Assembly: GCA_009801085.1 (NCBI GenBank)
Contig: VNWV01000001.1
Span: 1,054,001-1,118,000 of the forward strand
Length of the DNA stretch: 64,000 nt
Direction: 5' to 3'
Source: Lasiodiplodia sp. COLG20
Taxonomy: Eukaryota; Ascomycota; Dothideomycetes; Botryosphaeriales; Botryosphaeriaceae
Below the pieces are notes generated by a model. The model was given only the letters and a program-made list of their open reading frames with translations. It was not told the origin of the DNA and ran no database searches. The first letter of the stretch is position 1; each line of letters starts with the position of its first letter. The translations under genes were made by a program, and so were the position numbers. Below are positions 25,176 to 35,049 of this stretch, piece after piece.

Positions 25176-26202
25176 TCAATTTTTCTTGATTTCGTGAAGA
25201 TACGCCCTATTGATTAAGTTCAAACACTTTTCAACCGCCAGGCCCATGAAAACGTAAGTGTTTCTTCCAGCCTCCATTCCATAGAGCAGCTCTGGTATAC
25301 AAGTTCGGAGCCAATCAGCTTCGAACAGCGCAAAAATCCCCACTGCATACCTTGGCCTTTGGTGCATCTCTGAAGTCATCGAGAATCTCCGGCACGGAAG
25401 AGCATCCGTCATCCAATGGGCTGGGCCAAGAAGCAAAGGTCTTCTGCTCAACGGCCTGCATGAAGCTGCTACCGCAGAGGGTAGGAAGCCTTTTATCCTT
25501 TCCTTGCGCAGCTTCTTCTTCTGCAAGTGTGGTCCTGAAGCTCGTGCATCCATAGATGGCCAAGTGCAGAGCTTCTCCACCCAAACACTTAAAGTGTCAA
25601 GAGCGTGGACTTTACGAGAAGCTATGTCTACAATAGTCCAATATAATGTCAGCACCTTCCAGCACGAGAGATTTCAAGTAACACGAACATAGGATTTTCC
25701 GGGCGATAGGGTCTGAAGGTCATGAAACTCTACTTGAGTATCTGCAACTGAATTTCTGCGGTACAATACCATGCTTGGAGTTGCAATATAAAAGGAATTT
25801 GCAACATCCATGAAATACGAACAGCGGATAAGGGTTGCGTGAGCTCCCTGATTCCTTCGGTAGTCATGATACCGGGCTGCCGTAATAGCATTAGCCAACC
25901 ACAGCTCGCTAACGCTTGCCGAAAAGTCCTGCAATGTGGATCACGTCACTGTCTCCATGGGGAGATGGTCCATTGGGCTGGTGGCCGAATCAGATCCTGC
26001 GCTTGGGAAGATTGTGTTGTGTGCTGGCTTTGTGGCCGAGTAGAGGTGCAATAACATGCGGCAGCAGGATGCCTCGGGAGCAAATAGTGGGAGACTGGTG
26101 GCGGATGAGAAAAAAGACCAGCCACCCTCGCCGCAGCCAGCCGCGGTTGCGAAACTCTTCGAGAATTTCCACCAGAGTCAATTTGATAGCAGGGAAGCAC
26201 AC
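25176..26202 (-). pseudogene. decayed BTB/POZ paralogue (array member 2)
   Basis: The pieces line up in order with the neighbours but not in one frame. At 26202-25990 is a BTB-start-like stretch (LVFFLIRHQ, then ICSRGILLPHVIAPLLG). At about 25932-25700 is the post-BTB helical part (LWLANAITAARYHDY, then MVLYRRNS). A stretch starting HIASRKVHALDTLSVWVEKL sits after a position equivalent to the shared phase-1 intron. The core beta-strands with the usual PLPDD segment are missing, and the Cys tail is in broken frames. I take it as a relic; an intact gene with unusual splicing is less likely. Confidence 0.5.
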
Positions 26203-26773
26203 AGGTTTGCAAAGTGGAGCGGGGCAAGTAATGTAGAAACAGAAACCAAAGCAAATACGTGCGTGGGCCTTTTGAGCCTAGTAGTTATTGTTATAGTCTC
26301 GAAAAATAGCCAAAGGTCATTGCAATGGACCAGAACTTGATCTGTTTTAGTCCATAAAAAAATTGATGCAACCCTAGAGCTCTCATGGCTATGAAATGTA
26401 TCGCAGATATCTCTACTAGGCAGCTTGGCATATTTCAAACACAGGTCCCGAAGCTCCACATCGTATTCCATTGCAGCATCCCGAACCACTTCAATAACCA
26501 CTGCTTTCTTAACGCTTGTTATCCTTGTAATCATTATCTGAGCTAGCTCGACTAGCATATATCGGCATTTAGTTGCATAATGAATGCCCCTTTGGAGTCG
26601 ATATTTAGCTGTCAACGTACTTGTTGTACCAAAGTGACAGGGTGCCACGTAGGAGTGTCCGGTTCCGCAACTCTTCAGCCATATCCCAGCCTCGTTTTCC
26701 CGCGCCTTTGTTTTCCCCTCCACTTGGCAATCACCCCAAGCAATACTAAGGTGTCGGTCTCGTCCAGAATGAT
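26203..26773. other. gap in BTB array, unassigned
   Basis: A 215-codon minus-strand frame (26825-26178) runs through here and overlaps the end of the next BTB gene. Parts of it (LVELAQIMITRITSVKKAVV) look helical, but it fits no family and has no matching tail. It may be another relic. Confidence 0.3.
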
Positions 26774-27932
26774 TTAGTAGTTCTGTACTTGGGCATGGCC
26801 TAGGTCGTGAAAGGAATCGAGACATAGACCAGATATTTTGCCATACCCCACCTCTACGGCTAGGTGTAGAGAACGGAGAGGGATCTTAATATGATCATCG
26901 GTGCAGCAACTTGCACAAACGACATCCGAGGTCCAATAATCCCAGCTGTCGACGACGGTGCTTTGCGAAAACACTCTGGTCTGGCGCTCTGGGTCCATCC
27001 AATAGTCGTATTGGTGGGCGACAAAGTCCTCTTCGTCGCGATTCCAGATATCATCTACATTCGTAATGAAAGCGATGAGTAACTTCCTGCAGCAGTCGCT
27101 GGATGATCCGTTGGAGTGATCACATGATTGGCTCATGCTGTTGACGCTTCCAACCCATGAAGCGAAGGTATCGGTGACGATGGAATCCAAATCTTCACGT
27201 GCGGCTTTTCTTCGTTCTTCAAGTGCGACTTGACAAGGGTTAGCGACACCTATCCATGCACTAGGTAGAGAAAAGCTTACAAAGTACGCGTGTGGGGAGG
27301 ATGTTGAACGGGTCATTTAAGGTCCCAAACGAGCTTTTATGGAAGACGATTAGCTCGCGGCTAATTATATTGAATGTCTTTCCATCTCTCAGCATGTATG
27401 ACATTGCCAGGAGCTCTTCGTCGAATTTGCCACAGAATCGAGAACGTTTCGCTTCCTCAAATTGCTCCTCCAAGAATGACCTGATTTGCAGTCTTGTAGC
27501 AGCGACGAGATCATACTTATCCACCAAAGTGACGATAGCTCGCAGGAGCACCCCTTTTGGAGCAGGTCCGGATCGGTTATGATGATGAAGCATCTCGCAG
27601 ATTATGGTCATAGCTTCTGGTGGGTCATCTGGGAGTGGTACTTCTTTCGGGTTTGCCTCAGTAAGGTTCTGACCTTCGCTGAAGTGAGGACCGAACATGG
27701 CCTTGAAGACTGGCGATGCGAGTCTCAGAACGACTGAGTAGACTCTTAACCGAGAGTGGTCGCTAAAGACTAGCACGACATCGCCGGAAGGCGCAAGATT
27801 GGTAACGGGCTTCGCGGTGTCGGCGACAGGACTGCCGCGCGTGGGTGAGAGTGAAGTGCTTTCAGCATCTGTCCTTTGGCATTTAGCGGCGCGCTGGTCG
27901 CCCTCGCCAGTGGGCGGCGCATGTATGTCCAT
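26774..27932 (-). CDS. BTB/POZ protein (array member 3)
   Basis: Two exons (27932-27281, 27228-26774) give 368 residues with a 52-nt phase-1 intron. The BTB fold is clear: GDVVLVFSDHSRLRVYSVVL, then LASPVFKAMFGPHFSEGQNL and VPLPDDPPEAMTIICEMLHHH. The helical block (LVDKYDLVAATRLQIRSFLEE) and a YML element follow. The tail keeps two of the array's cysteine pairs (CDHSNGSSSDCC, CASCC), but the last motif is GLCLDS and the final C-R-x-x-H is gone, so its putative metal site looks incomplete. Many fungal BTB proteins of this kind are uncharacterised. Confidence 0.75.
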
Positions 27933-28228
27933 TGGGTCTGAGTTGGTGAGTGGTCTCGAACACGTTTGTGCAAAAGAGAATGGGGAGCGATGTGCCCACC
28001 GTGATTTCCTCGCACACGCACTGGTGCCTGGAGCTTAACCGCATTGGGCAACTGAACCACTGTTGCGCTTGAGCTCACCCAAACAGAAGGAACAAGCAAG
28101 TTCAAGCGGACCACAGCAGCTATGTCATTTCAAGTGGAGCATATACTGAACTGAAATCGTTCCTACCTAATAACAGAAATTTTTAAACACTCAACCCAGC
28201 ATCTTGTTCTCTGAATAGCTTCTCCACC

Positions 28229-29485
28229 CTAGCCTTGAAGCATGTTAAGCGCATGAGGGAGACGGCAAACCCTGTTGCCTTTGTGACATGTGCAGTCTAA
28301 GCACAGTCCATCCGTCTCCAGTACTGCATTCGCCAGCGGGGCTTTGAGTTCTTCCAGGACCTCCTCCTCTAAAACATCCAAGTAAACTTCCTTGCATGCG
28401 GGGCAAACGTGAGTAGGGTCATCTTCAAATGGAAAGAAGTTGGAGCAATACTCCCGGACATGACACATAATCCCCGAACAATGCGAAGATGGTTCTTTTA
28501 TAGACCAGAACTGCCATGTGATGAACGCGCTGAGAAAGTCTTCTCTCCATACGGCCTTGGTCATGAGCAGTTTATAGAGAATTGCTGTGCAGTTTCCCGA
28601 AGTGCATTCGTCGCTGAAGCTGACCCGGGTAGTCAACCAGGATGATAGCTGCCTCTGAACATGTTTCTCGAACTCATTCCTGAGGAAAGTGCGCTGCTCT
28701 TCAAGAATGACTGCGCGATATCTTGTCAGAGGAAACTCCGTCGTAGTTGTATCAATATTCTGGAAGGATGACTTACGGCGAACATGCTGTAGAGGAGCTT
28801 CGGGCATGGATACTATCTGCTTGAACGATTCCGTATGATATAAAATCAGATCCTTACTGATGATTCTGAACAGCCTTGGGCAATCGTATAGATAAGCAGT
28901 AGCCAGAAGTTCTTTCGCTTCAGATCCCTTGTAATGATTCTCCCGAGCCCTGTCCGCATGGTATGTGAGCCATTGCTCGGAAGCGTAGCCCAAAGCCTTC
29001 TGGAGGAAGTATTTGTTTGTGAGACGTGAGACATGAGCAATCAGCTTCCATTCGGGATACTCGGCTTTGTGTGCATCGTGCTGATGGTGAAGGACTTCAC
29101 AGATGAGCTTCATGGCTTCGGGGTGGTCGTCTGGTAGCGGAACCTCTTTGGATTGGTCTTCGCTCAGGTTCTGCGCTTCAGCCCAAGGACGATCGGGCCT
29201 GAACATGGCATGGAAAGCGGGTGAAGCGAGCGTCATGACCTCCGATGAGACCTTGAGCTTCATCTTACTACCACCAAGGACGAATATGACATTGCCGCGG
29301 GGCGCGATCTCGATGATCGAAGGGTCAGGCTGTGTCATCTCGTCGACGCTGTCAGCAAACTGGAACTCGCAGGCTGGTAGATCGTCAGTGATGCGGTTTG
29401 TCGACGCCATTTGTAGAGGGATCTGTTGTGAGGACGTGATTTGATGGAAACCATGGAAGTGTAATTGTCGCTGGAGTTGGGACAT
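28229..29485 (-). CDS. BTB/POZ protein with Cys-rich C-terminal module (array member 4)
   Basis: Two exons (29485-28777, 28710-28229) give 396 residues. The 66-nt intron has GTAAGT and GCGCAG ends and is a multiple of three without a stop, so an unspliced reading stays open and could mislead gene callers; its position and phase equal those of the paralogues. The BTB fold has GNVIFVLGGSKMKLKVSSEV, LASPAFHAMF and VPLPDDHPEAMKLICEVLHH. The tail contains CTSGNC, a WQFW segment, CPAC, GLCLDC and VCRLPH, the fullest set in the array. A Met at 29410 (MASTNRITDD) is an alternative start. Confidence 0.75.
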   Translation of the reverse strand: MSQLQRQLHFHGFHQITSSQQIPLQMASTNRITDDLPACEFQFADSVDEMTQPDPSIIEIAPRGNVIFVLGGSKMKLKVSSEVMTLASPAFHAMFRPDRPWAEAQNLSEDQSKEVPLPDDHPEAMKLICEVLHHQHDAHKAEYPEWKLIAHVSRLTNKYFLQKALGYASEQWLTYHADRARENHYKGSEAKELLATAYLYDCPRLFRIISKDLILYHTESFKQIVSMPEAPLQHVRRKSSFQNIDTTTTEFPLTRYRAVILEEQRTFLRNEFEKHVQRQLSSWLTTRVSFSDECTSGNCTAILYKLLMTKAVWREDFLSAFITWQFWSIKEPSSHCSGIMCHVREYCSNFFPFEDDPTHVCPACKEVYLDVLEEEVLEELKAPLANAVLETDGLCLDCTCHKGNRVCRLPHALNMLQG

Positions 29486-30430
29486 TCAAGGATTTGTGGT
29501 AGCGTCGAGGGTAGAGGGAAGGTGGGTGGGGGTGCAGAGGGAGCAAGAAGGCAGGCGCGCTTGTATCGCCGATAAGCCAAGCGATGGGTCACTTCCTTCG
29601 CAAGAAAAGTCGAATCACGTGTCTTTTTGTCGAGGAGTCACTTGGCCTTCATAAAATAAATTCATGCTGCGAATCACATTGTGGTAGTGACTTTTGTGTT
29701 CATAGCAAATTGTAAAAGAATTGACCATCCGTGTGCCACGAGGGATATTTCACTCTGCCTACGTGAGCAAATTGAAAGAGAAAAAAAGTATGCATGCTTA
29801 GATAACAGGTCTAGAATACTACACTGAGTCTGTCCGATGGGTAGCTGAAGCTATCGTCCGGACGAGAATGTCGAATCAAAAATTTTACATACACGCCCGG
29901 ACGATAACTTCAACTGCCCACATATGTTAACTTTTCTAAGGCAGAGCTGGTGTATATTTGCGTTATTCTGGAGCCCTGCTATTCTTCACGCTAGCCATCG
30001 GCTGCAGCACACCTCTGTAATTCGGCTGGTGCTGGTGAATGCGGGGATATCTATACATATCCCAGCAGTGAAGGACAACCCATCCCCAGCAGTTAACTGA
30101 GAAAACCAATATGAAATTATCAGATAATGTGGGGATTCCTACAAAGCCGTAGCTTACATCAGATCTGTTGTTCGCGTTTCCATTATATGGCCCATTAGCC
30201 GTTTTGTTGTTTATTCCCACAATACTCACCATTTTCGCAGTCATGGATTCAGTCCATTAATCGAGCGCCAGTGGATATTTCGTTGGCACAAAACCTTGAA
30301 CCTACAACAGCCCAGTATGTCCTACTATTTCCAAGGGCCCTCATGCTTTTGACCTCTTCAAGTCAGGGTAGGTTAAGTTGCCGGCTTGTGCTTGATTTTT
30401 TTTTTTAGCTGGCAAGGTGACTCTATGGAC
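29486..30430. other. intergenic with palindromic repeat and a duplicated segment
   Basis: Contains the second palindromic element (29837-29923) and, about 43 nt on, a segment (29966-30019) 85% identical to 32475-32528. A small minus-strand frame (30244-29963) has a GTAAGC donor and CTCAG acceptor and might be a minor gene, but nothing supports its product. Confidence 0.45.
29837..29923. repeat. MITE-like palindromic element, copy 2
   Basis: Arms read GGGTAGCTGAAGCTATCGTC on the left and, reverse complemented, GGGCAGTTGAAGTTATCGTC on the right, about 87 nt in all with an A/T-rich centre. Closely related to copies at 23381 and 32336. Confidence 0.65.
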
Positions 30431-31661
30431 CTACTCTTCATTGATAGAATGAGCGGAGCTATTGCCGTGATTTTCCTGAGTGCCATGAAGAGCCCCAACA
30501 TCCTGACCATCGCTGCTAGTAGCACCATGCAGATTTCCGGGTCTTATATGTAGAAAAGGGCAGCATAAATTGCCCTCTGGCTTTCCCAGCAAGATGTTGT
30601 CCTCCCCATGCGTGACGCGGCAGTTGGGAAAGGACAAACCGCGGGTCTTGGCGCAGTCGAGACAGACTCCTACCAGCAACTCCCACGCCCTCTTGCTAAC
30701 GTTTTCCAGCTTCTCGATGAAGTGATCGACATGAGGCAAAAGAGCATCCCTGCAACGGTCGCAGATCTGATCGGTGATGAACAGCATAGTGTCGGACCTC
30801 GTAAAAGCCCGGTCCATGAGACCGAGCAGAACGTTGTCCAGGATGTAGTCTTGGCGCCTACGAGGGTGGAAGTCCTGACCATGAGACGCCAGATAGAGGA
30901 AGCCGCAATTCACACCATGGGGATGGCCTCCATCACAGGTGTCCCCGACGTTGACGGACAGGTGCGCCATGAGCTGGTTCATCTCATTGTTAAGGTCATA
31001 TGAAACCTTGTCGAAGATGCGGCGCTTACGCTCGGCCATGGCAGCTATCGTGATATGAATTAGTAGTTCATCTTGGAGTAAGAGTTCATATTAACTTACG
31101 GATGACTGCTGGCGGAAGCTTGTCCATGAGATCTCCAAGATTGCAGAAGCCAGCGCGATGATATAGGGTGAATTGCTTTGTAATCTTGTAGAACTCTGCA
31201 GCGTTGTCGAAGAGGTAGGCGATGCCAACAAGGTCGTCGGTGGCATGCTGGTAGTTTCCAATAGGGTTATCCTGCCACCGAGCTTCGTCCGCTTTCCTCC
31301 TCAGTTCCGACAACCATGCAGTCGAGAGATTTATCAGTGAGGGTGCGCATTCGTACTCATGAACAAGCATAGCAACTTGCTTGAGGAGCTGAAGAGCGGG
31401 CGTGACGGTGTCTGAAAGACGATTTTGCAGGGCACTGAGCAAGAAGGTCACAGCGTCAGCACTGCGCCCTTGAAAATTGTTGATCTCTGGAAGAGGTAAG
31501 CTGGCAGTACGCGGATCCTGCAAATGTATGCTGAAGATTCTAGCGAAAGGCTCAGAGGCAGCTGCTAAGGTCGAGGAGCTAACGGGCAGCTTGATTCCAT
31601 TCTGGAGAATGACCAGACAATCCGACTCGAGTCGTTGGGCGCCCTGCTGAGGCGGCGGCAT
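30431..31661 (-). CDS. BTB-like protein with Cys-rich C-terminal module (array member 5)
   Basis: Two exons (31661-31100, 31044-30431) give 391 residues with the shared phase-1 intron (after PPAVI). The BTB region is divergent: DCLVILQNGIKLPVSSSTLA, then SEPFARIFSIHL and an SLPLPEINNF strand, lacking the long loop of the others. The helical block (AMLVHEYECAPSLINLSTAW) and a YLFDNAAEFYKITKQFTLYH element match the paralogues. The tail has C-x9-C (CDGGHPHGVNC), CDRC, GVCLDC and NCRVTH. A low-complexity Ser/Gly/His tail ends the protein. Confidence 0.72.
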
Positions 31662-31731
31662 GATTTCCGGCGGTGAGTCTTATGGGATTGGTTTCGGCGC
31701 GGGAGTGAAGGTCGAAGAGGAAGGAAGAAAA

Positions 31732-32177
31732 TCAGGAAAGAGTGTGACATCTATCAACATGATTGAGCAGAAATCCGGGCTTAGCTAGACCATTTTTCCG
31801 AAGTTCCTCCGCCACAGCTGCTGCAAGGTGAACGAGATAGAGCTGTGCCAGCGAGACATTTCTGAAGAGAGAGAGAGAGAGAGAAAGACTACAGGTCATC
31901 TGGGGGAATCGGATTCGTTTGCCTTGCTGGAAAAACATGTTCTGCTCATGATCAGCTTCAAACGTCACCTCATCCGTGGAAAGAACTGATCACGGCATGG
32001 ATCAAGAATGGACTGCAGGGAGATGATCTCTGCAGCTTCCACATCTCCAAATATCCTCAGGCCGTCTCTAAAAGCCATAACTGGCATCCTGTAGACCTTG
32101 CCGTTCTTTCCTGGTGCCTTAGACGTTCTCCTGCGTGTGCATGGCTTTCTTTCCCGGTCAACTAAGTCTCGAATTTT
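31732..32177 (-). CDS. 3' part of an orphan spliced gene, unknown
   Basis: Two exons (32177-31969, 31861-31732) join in phase across a 107-nt intron and give 112 residues to a stop. Exon A starts after a CTCTAG acceptor and reads KIRDLVDRERKPCTRRRTSK, then VYRMPVMAFRDGLRIFGDVE. Exon B reads NVSLAQLYLVHLAAAVAEEL and ends HTLS. A (CT)n tract serves as the polypyrimidine tract of the intron. No start codon is assigned; a short upstream exon around 32301-32281 (MPPCTLM) is possible. I recognise no family. It sits just upstream of BTB member 5 on the same strand. Confidence 0.4.
31865..31885. repeat. (GA)n microsatellite
   Basis: About nine GA units, slightly interrupted at the ends. On the minus strand it is the CT tract before a likely splice acceptor at 31862. 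Confidence 0.7.
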
Positions 32178-33253
32178 CTAGAGTGAGCGGCAAAACTAAG
32201 TAAGCATTGCGGCGGCCGGAAAAGTAGCCAGACAAATCAAAGCATAGTTGGAGCATGCGACTGAACGTTTAACCATGAGCGTACAGGGAGGCATTGCAGC
32301 CGACGGCTAGCGTGAATTTATTTTTCGCTCATATCATGGGTAGTTGAAGCTATCATCCGGATCTAAATGTATAATTATTAATTCCACATTTGCATCCGGA
32401 CGATAGCTTCAACCACCATACATGTTCTTTTTCATTACAGGGAAAAGAGAGAAGTGAAGCATACCTATGCTATGTTCTCTGGCCCTACTATTCTTCGCGC
32501 TGGCCATCGGCTGCAGCGCCCCTCTGTAGGTGAGGTTGGAGGCGTGCGTGGGCTGCTAACCGGAAATAGTAAAAGCACGGGAAAGGTCGGGGAGCTTAAT
32601 CTTGCTACTTTCAGCGTCTTTGTCATGGGAAGCCTGCAATTTACGGATGCGTTTCATCTGGCAGAACGCCATGGCTGACGTTGGAGAGCTTACGCACGTG
32701 TGCGTAAAGCAACGCATTACTGGCAGTGGATGCCCAGAGCGAAAGAGTGTGCCTGGATAAATGATGGGGTGCGACGGGCGGGCGGCAGTCAGCAGGCGAG
32801 AAACGCAAGCAGTAAGGAGAGCGGAGACAGGCTGAGAGGCTTGCTCAGCAGCGCGATTTTCGGGGGGGTGATTGGCGCGACGGGGGTGCGGGCGTGGCAC
32901 GGCAGACGTATCCATGCCGCAGCAAACGCGTGTTGGAGGTGCAACCCAAAATTAGGCGGGTGCCGCACGGACGCACGATCGACCTGCGCCCCTTGCGTGA
33001 CTGCAGGTGCCCCTCTCTGCCGCCAGCTCCAACTGTTATCGGCAGGCGGCCAGAGCTTCCTTTCCCAGGCGTGCCCTTCTCCGCACCCCAGCCCTCAGCT
33101 GCCAGCCTTCCACCTTCATCTCTCGAGCGTACCTCCTCCTTTTCACTCTGTTGCACGTCTCCTATCACGCGCCTGTCCTCTCGCGCCCGACAGCCCAGCC
33201 CCCACCAGCTCGCCTTTGGCTCCGCGCAACCCCCATATCATCCGACCCGCATA
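32178..33253. other. intergenic with palindromic repeat
   Basis: Contains the third palindromic element (32336-32424) and the second copy of the 54-nt flanking segment (32475-32528). The right part is the promoter and CT-rich leader of the 33254 gene. No complete gene is supported. Confidence 0.45.
32336..32424. repeat. MITE-like palindromic element, copy 3
   Basis: Arms of about 27 nt: left core GGTAGTTGAAGCTATCATCC, right (reverse complement) GGTGGTTGAAGCTATCGTCC, around an AT-rich centre; about 89 nt. This is the best-preserved copy. Its downstream flank is shared with copy 2, so the two probably descend from one longer unit. Confidence 0.65.
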
Positions 33254-34269
33254 ATGTCGACGCGCAAGAGGAAGCAGGAGGCCGAGGAGGAAGAGGAGCT
33301 CGTCGCGCTGCCTTCCGACGAGAGCGACGAGGAAGAAGAGTAAGTCACTGACGTCATTTTTTTCCTTCGCTTGCTGCTCTTCGGTCGCGTCGTCGCGTCG
33401 CATGCGCCCGCGACGCCATCAATTGGTGTCGCAAAGGCTATGCGATCGCAGTTCCACTTTTCACTTTGTCGCGCCGAGGCGTGGTTGTGCGCGCATTGTT
33501 GTGCCGTCAGCAGAGCTCTTGCGGCTTGCTGAGCCGATGATGCGCGGATGACCGTGCCCATCTTTTCGATCGCCCTCTCGGAGCTCTCGTCCGCTTTCCT
33601 TCGCGCGTTGTTTTTTTCCCGGCACATCGCATTTCCACAGAACCTCAAGGGCGTGCACCGCGTTCGCCTTTCCTCCTTATTTTCTCCCCCTCCCTTTTGT
33701 TTCCGTGGCTGTTCTCTAATGGCGCGCGTTCCTTCTTTCTCTCCTTTTGGCCCTGCCTTGCGTAAGGCTGCGGTCTAACGACTTACAGATACGAAGACTC
33801 CGAGGTGTCCTTTGATGATGATGACGCATCTGAGGATGACGAAGAAGAAGAAGAAGAAGGTACGATCACTGTTCCGCAAGCCCTTCCCCAGGTTATTCCG
33901 GCAAATCCCACGCCGCGCCCTCATCTTGACCGTGGAAGTCGCGCTAACAAGAGTCACTTTTGCCGAACAGCCGAGCCGCAACCTAAGAAGCGCAAGACAA
34001 CTAGGCAGGCCAAGGCCGACGCCGAGGAGGAAGACGAAGAACCCGAAGCCGTTGCGACAGACGACGAGGAAGCCGGCAATGGCGAAGTCGCCGCCGAGGA
34101 CGGCCCCGACGATGACGAAGCCGAGCCCGAAGTCGCTGATGAGGAGGCCGAGGACGAGGCCCCTGCCGATACTGCGGTCAAGGGTGGCCCCACAGCGAAG
34201 GCGAAGGCAGCGAAGGCTGCCGACGTGCCCAAGGAGGCGGAATTGAAGGAAGTCGAGTCGGAAGCGTAG
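33254..34269 (+). CDS. small acidic, low-complexity nuclear-type protein
   Basis: Three exons (33254-33339, 33789-33859, 33971-34269) give 151 residues. Joins are in phase with GTAAGT and GTACGA donors. The sequence is dominated by Glu/Asp runs broken by two basic patches: STRKRKQE at the start and PKKRKTTRQAK in the middle, the latter a plausible nuclear localisation signal. Such composition is seen in histone chaperones and nucleolar proteins, but no family is recognised. The first intron is 449 nt, long for this window. Confidence 0.65.
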
Positions 34270-35049
34270 AGCTTCATACCCTCCTTCGTTTTGTCTCTTT
34301 CTGCGCTCAGACGTGCGATTGCATGGTAAGGTTGCTCAGGTAGCACCGTCGCTATCTCTGCTAATACCGTCTCTGCACGTTGTATTCTATGTTTCTGGCT
34401 TTTTGTTTGATCTACTTCGATATACACGAATCTTGATGCCATTTATGACCTTTGAACTTTAGAGCAGACCAGGCTTGCGGACGTGAGATCCATATAGCAA
34501 GCGGATTAGCTTGTGGAAATGCAGTAAGCAAACCATCCCAATATACCAACTTCTGTATGAGGGTGCTGCAAATCTGCACCCAACGCGCGAACCATGTCAT
34601 TAAGCATGCATTCACAACTCTGGCATGTGGTTAATGAATAACCTGATATATCACAAGGCTGCCGTTTAATGAGCTGTCACTGCTGCAAGGCTGCCTCAGG
34701 CTTACGTGGCTTGATATGTAAGTGTGATTCCCCGCACTCGCTGACTCTTTCCGATCCTCATGTCCCATCGCTCCTACGCACCAGATTATGCTTGGCTAGA
34801 TTCCGAAGTGGAGTACGTGAATATTTAGCACGTTCGCTCATGCCCTTGTCATCTCTTTACTGGCAACCCCCTGTCACACCCGAATACAAGAAATCGAGTC
34901 TCAGCCTCAGCCTCAGCCTCAGCCTCAACTACAATTCCGTGAAAATTCTGGGAGCCTTCATGCGGGTCGTTTGTCCTACTTGTTACATCCCACGGCTTTC
35001 GGAATTTCAAGGAACCATAAGTTGAATCTCTTGAGATTTTGCGAACGAC
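34270..35049. other. intergenic
   Basis: 3' flank of the acidic-protein gene and 5' flank of the kinase gene. It carries a CAGCCT hexamer repeat (34902-34925). No gene. Confidence 0.4.
34902..34925. repeat. CAGCCT hexanucleotide repeat, four units
   Basis: Four perfect tandem copies of CAGCCT in non-coding DNA, upstream of the interrupted kinase gene. Confidence 0.85.

Noticed and set aside
34902..34925. CAGCCT repeat as part of a CRISPR-like array
   Set aside because: Pure tandem repeat without spacers in a eukaryotic genome; a simple microsatellite.
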